From an uncultured Elusimicrobia bacterium (lineage in GTDB: Bacteria; Elusimicrobiota; Endomicrobiia; Endomicrobiales; Endomicrobiaceae), in contig CALGGE010000072.1 in assembly GCA_937916125.1 (NCBI GenBank), forward strand, positions 1 to 16,072: a DNA stretch of 16,072 bases. Direction: 5' to 3'. The position numbers and the translations under genes were made by a program. A model generated the notes under the pieces. The model made no database searches. It saw only the letters and a program-made list of their open reading frames with translations, and was not told the origin of the DNA. Positions 14,413-16,072 of the stretch are shown in pieces; the first letter of the stretch is position 1; every line of letters starts with the position of its first letter.

Positions 14413-15936
14413 CCCGTCTAATGTCATTGGATGACTACAAACGTGTCCGTTTTCCAACACAAGCGGATTGGTGGAAACTGTTGCACCGTATCCTGCTCCC
14501 GGACTAACTACTTTATCAATTTCCAATACTCTTTCTGCCGGGATAATAATTTCGCCGGTCGGAGATTTAATTGCCGGACGAGAATGGGTTGTAAAAAATA
14601 CGGTATCTTTATCTAAAGGATTATTATTATAATAAAATCTATAGTCTTCTCCCTCAAGGTTTACCATTTTAAAGAATCGTGAAAATAAATCTTTTAGAGA
14701 TTCTTGAGGATTGGTAGGTACTATCCATTCAACAGGAGAATCAATTTCATCAAAATCTTTTTGAGATTTGGAGTTATCACTAGAATTCACTGAACTATGC
14801 AAATTAGAAGCTTTTTCTTTTTTCTTTTTTTTATATTCTTTTTCGCAAACACCTTTAACTAGTTCATAAAATGCTTTTGATAATTCTCCATGAGATTCAA
14901 TTAATTTATTTTTTTCATTCAAAATATTTTTGTCATTTGGATATTCACTTAAAAAGTAAAGAGTTAATTCACTTACATGAAGTAAACATTGAAGAGTAGC
15001 ATTCATATAACAAGTAGAACCTATATTATTAAGTCCTACTTCTGGAAACAGATAAATTAAATTTTCTAAATTTATTGAATTATTTTGACCTGGATTTGAA
15101 TTTATGCCATTATTTGGTATATTCTGATTTTGATTATTTTGATTATTTTGATTTATATTATTAAAATTACCATTAGGAGCAGAATTTGAATTAATTGAAA
15201 TATTATTTTGATTATAGTTATTATTAAAATTATAATTATTATTAATGTTATTATTAATGTTATTATTCATATTATAATTCATATTATAATTCATATTATT
15301 ATTCATATTATTATTCATATTATAATTCATATTATTATTCATATTATTAATCATATTATTATTCATATTATTAATCATATTATTATTCATATTATTATTC
15401 ATATTATTATTCATATTATTATTATAAACTATTGAACTACCATTATTTATTAATATATTACTATTACTTTCATTTTTTTTGTTAGCTGTAATTTTGAATC
15501 CTAAATTTCCTTGACCATCATCTTTATTATTTTTGCTAACTTCATAATTAGAATTATTATTTAAATCAATTTTTAACAATCTACTTAAACTATTATTAGT
15601 ATAACTATCTATATATCTCATTGTATCCTTTAATAATGTTCCAGTATTTTTTGAATTTTTGGGTAAAAGAATTCCTATCTTTGTTTTTATATTAATTTTA
15701 TTTATAAAATTTTCATCAGGATTTTCATTTTCAACTCTTACAAAATTAAATTTATCTGTAAAATCTTCTTTTAGGTAAATATCTTGGGAAAATTTGCCAT
15801 TCTTTAATGAGAACAAAAACAAAATTTTATCGTCATTCAAAAAGCCTCTTTTAGTTTCCTTTATAGGTTTAATATGTTTAATATGTTTTTCAACATCCTC
15901 AGGCAAAAAATAATCAATTCTCTCCTTTTTTTCCAT
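12766..15936 (-). CDS. dnaX: Chimeric 1056-codon open frame: DnaX (residues ~509-1056) joined to foreign N-terminal sequence
   Basis: A single stop-free frame runs from an ATG at 15936 to a TAA at 12766. Only residues from about 509 on are DNA polymerase III gamma/tau, which loads the sliding clamp. Visible there: KVAHAYLFSGPRGTGKTT with Walker A (526-534), zinc cysteines C545, C554, C557 and C560, Walker B IIDEVH (605-610), sensor SRC (650-652), GGSMRDALSLLDQ, then the less conserved tau C-terminus. The first ~25 DnaX residues, normally including a ARKYRPxxFxxxxGQ motif, are missing and replaced by unrelated sequence. Residues 1 to about 444 resemble a protist ubiquitin protease; 445-508 are unidentified. 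I regard the joined frame as a chimera and the true dnaX start as lost. It is 19 bases from recR. Confidence 0.75.
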   Translation of the reverse strand: MEKKERIDYFLPEDVEKHIKHIKPIKETKRGFLNDDKILFLFSLKNGKFSQDIYLKEDFTDKFNFVRVENENPDENFINKINIKTKIGILLPKNSKNTGTLLKDTMRYIDSYTNNSLSRLLKIDLNNNSNYEVSKNNKDDGQGNLGFKITANKKNESNSNILINNGSSIVYNNNMNNNMNNNMNNNMINNMNNNMINNMNNNMNYNMNNNMNNNMNYNMNYNMNNNINNNINNNYNFNNNYNQNNISINSNSAPNGNFNNINQNNQNNQNQNIPNNGINSNPGQNNSINLENLIYLFPEVGLNNIGSTCYMNATLQCLLHVSELTLYFLSEYPNDKNILNEKNKLIESHGELSKAFYELVKGVCEKEYKKKKKEKASNLHSSVNSSDNSKSQKDFDEIDSPVEWIVPTNPQESLKDLFSRFFKMVNLEGEDYRFYYNNNPLDKDTVFFTTHSRPAIKSPTGEIIIPAERVLEIDKVVSPGAGYGATVSTNPLVLENGHVCSHPMTLDGLKNAIKEDKVAHAYLFSGPRGTGKTTMARIFAKALNCKNGPTPEPCGKCENCVEIAKNQSIDVMEIDAASNTGVDNIREIRENVKFGATSSKYKIYIIDEVHQLSAGAFNALLKTLEEPPEHVIFILATTEQHKVPITILSRCQKYRFRLLSANEIARAIKNIALKDNFEIEDEALKIIINASGGSMRDALSLLDQAISATTGKITEDYIRNLIGLLPKEIITSTVDYIAKNDVDSIIKMCKRVYEEGYNVLQFAKDLRDHLRQLMIFSVNPDVADVSSEDKKLFDRQKTLFPMSRYIRMGNLISKALEEMKWHDRPRILLELYLLKMAEPYYNVGELIAKINDIAKHGTVAVSKTSVQLERNSQVESFKEAPNSVDNDISEDEQSDEESVETMADVFGNDLMGLWAEIVAEFSKKHPMSAQSLKEAVVKEINTNTFQISAKSPMSLNMIKPYLETIQKLMTRKSGRTINVALKIDDTFEKGGVFKEDIKIENENASVNSESFAVVEDLKETASTAIPSKIESIAKKFGGSAVKKEKTVTQVIPEDLE
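14413..14604 (-). other. Unidentified bridging segment between dnaX and the eukaryote-like fragment
   Basis: About 64 codons with bacterial-looking codon use (many CCG, GGA, GCA, ATC), in frame with both sides. It reads TTHSRPAIKSPTGEIIIPAE, then RVLEIDKVVSPGAGYGATV and STNPLVLENGHVCSHPMTLDG. I do not recognise it as DnaX, as ubiquitin protease or as any other family. It could be a third source sequence in the chimera. Its borders are judged only from the loss of DnaX similarity on one side and the change to AT-rich, Asn-rich coding on the other, so they may be off by tens of bases. Confidence 0.4.
14605..15936 (-). CDS. Eukaryote-type ubiquitin carboxyl-terminal hydrolase (C19) N-terminal fragment
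   Basis: About 444 codons of very AT-rich, Asn/Lys/Ile-rich coding unlike the bacterial genes. Near residues 299-315 is the peptidase C19 Cys box GLNNIGSTCYMNATLQCLL, with candidate nucleophile Cys309; ubiquitin-specific proteases remove ubiquitin in eukaryotes. Residues ~171-232 are a low-complexity (NNNM)n repeat, and a basic KKKKKEK tract follows the Cys box. A later stretch (ESLKDLFSRFF...FYYNNNPLDKD) resembles half of a ubiquitin-like fold. The His box of the protease is absent, so the gene is cut. No Shine-Dalgarno precedes the ATG; A at -3 and G at +4 suit a eukaryotic start. Standard stops only; no intron is obvious. Likely a protist, perhaps a ciliate. Confidence 0.65.
15241..15426 (-). 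repeat. 12-base coding tandem repeat (Asn-Asn-Asn-Met)n
   Basis: About 15 copies of a 12-base unit (plus-strand attattattcat with variants taatcat and ataattcat) encode NNNM, INNM, NYNM and finally NNNI. The period keeps the frame, and the few changes are A/T swaps. Such Asn-rich tracts are common in AT-rich protist proteins and rare in bacteria. It is too short-period for CRISPR. Confidence 0.9.
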
Positions 15937-16037
15937 ATTAATCAGGTAATTTTATTTTTTTAAAATAATAAATTCAATATATCAATATATATATTTTGAA
16001 ATCTTTTTAAATAATATTTGAAAATGAAATATTTTAT
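15937..16037. other. AT-rich non-coding stretch between the protease start and the terminal repeat
   Basis: About 100 bases made almost only of A and T. No open frame, Shine-Dalgarno or bacterial promoter with sensible spacing stands out. It would fit the short subtelomeric 5' region of a gene-sized ciliate chromosome. Confidence 0.5.
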
Positions 16038-16072
16038 GGGGATTGGGGATTGGGGATTGGGGATTGGGGATT
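16038..16072 (+). repeat. Five perfect GGGGATT repeats at the window end, telomere-like
   Basis: GGGGATT is repeated exactly five times and runs to the last base. The G-rich strand points outward (5' to 3' toward the end), as in eukaryotic telomeres. The unit is one base longer than the Tetrahymena-type repeat TTGGGG. Similar heptamers (CCCCAAT) also occur as dispersed short repeats in cyanobacteria, so sequence alone is not proof. Four or more G4 runs could form a G-quadruplex. Confidence 0.7.

Noticed and set aside
15241..15426. CRISPR-like array
   Set aside because: The period is 12 bases with no unique spacers, and it lies in frame inside a coding region as an NNNM repeat.
12766..15936. 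A novel bacterial ubiquitin-protease/DnaX fusion protein
   Set aside because: The telomere-like end, eukaryotic composition, missing DnaX N-terminus, missing protease His box and the foreign tail at the other contig end fit a chimera better. Only spanning reads could revive it.

Overview
The window is about 14 kb of ordinary, AT-rich bacterial chromosome with a foreign tail at each end. The core (about base 55 to 14,412) is read entirely from the minus strand: dnaX (5' end lost), recR, lepB, an NDP-sugar pyrophosphorylase/phosphomannomutase-like fusion, a phosphohexomutase, a DUF502 membrane protein, hisS, rho, a dCMP deaminase, ispD, ispF, hydF and a lipoprotein sugar-type ABC solute-binding protein (3' end lost). 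HydF implies [FeFe]-hydrogenase maturation, so an anaerobic fermenter; IspD and IspF show the MEP isoprenoid route. The gene set, low GC and sugar-nucleotide fusion would suit an Elusimicrobiota (Endomicrobia-like) gut or rumen bacterium, with a Gastranaerophilales-like bacterium as an alternative. That assignment is a guess from memory, not a result.

Layout in transcription order (right to left): dnaX-recR, then a hairpin/repeat element, then lepB. A good sigma70-type promoter at 11,225-11,253 opens the sugar-phosphate block: the pyrophosphorylase fusion, the mutase, DUF502 and hisS, with very short gaps or overlaps. A near-consensus promoter at 5,203-5,232 with a long, G-poor leader drives rho-comEB-ispD. 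A second copy of the hairpin/repeat element follows ispD. Next come ispF (GTG start) and hydF, 2 bases apart. A third promoter (711-739) drives the solute-binding protein. The enzymes cover housekeeping (replication clamp loading, recombination, His-tRNA charging, transcription termination, dTMP supply, protein secretion), isoprenoid precursors and activated-sugar supply for the envelope.

Right end (about 14,413-16,072): the dnaX reading frame runs without a stop into unrelated sequence. A short unidentified stretch (about 14,413-14,604) lies next to dnaX. Beyond it is a very AT-rich, eukaryote-type gene fragment with a ubiquitin-specific protease Cys box, a 15-copy Asn/Met tetrapeptide repeat and no Shine-Dalgarno. 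About 100 bases upstream of its start codon the window ends in five perfect GGGGATT repeats, with the G-rich strand running outward as in a telomere. This looks like the end of a ciliate-type, gene-sized macronuclear chromosome joined to bacterial DNA. Left end: the first ~52 bases are GC-rich and read on the plus strand like part of a Bacteroidetes surface-domain repeat, interrupting the solute-binding protein gene.

The simplest reading is a chimeric contig (assembly or amplification artefact) from a gut/rumen-like community, not a new fused gene. I see no new defence system, mobile element, CRISPR array, rRNA or tRNA. No gene-free stretch exceeds 300 bases; the longest is the 250-base rho leader region.
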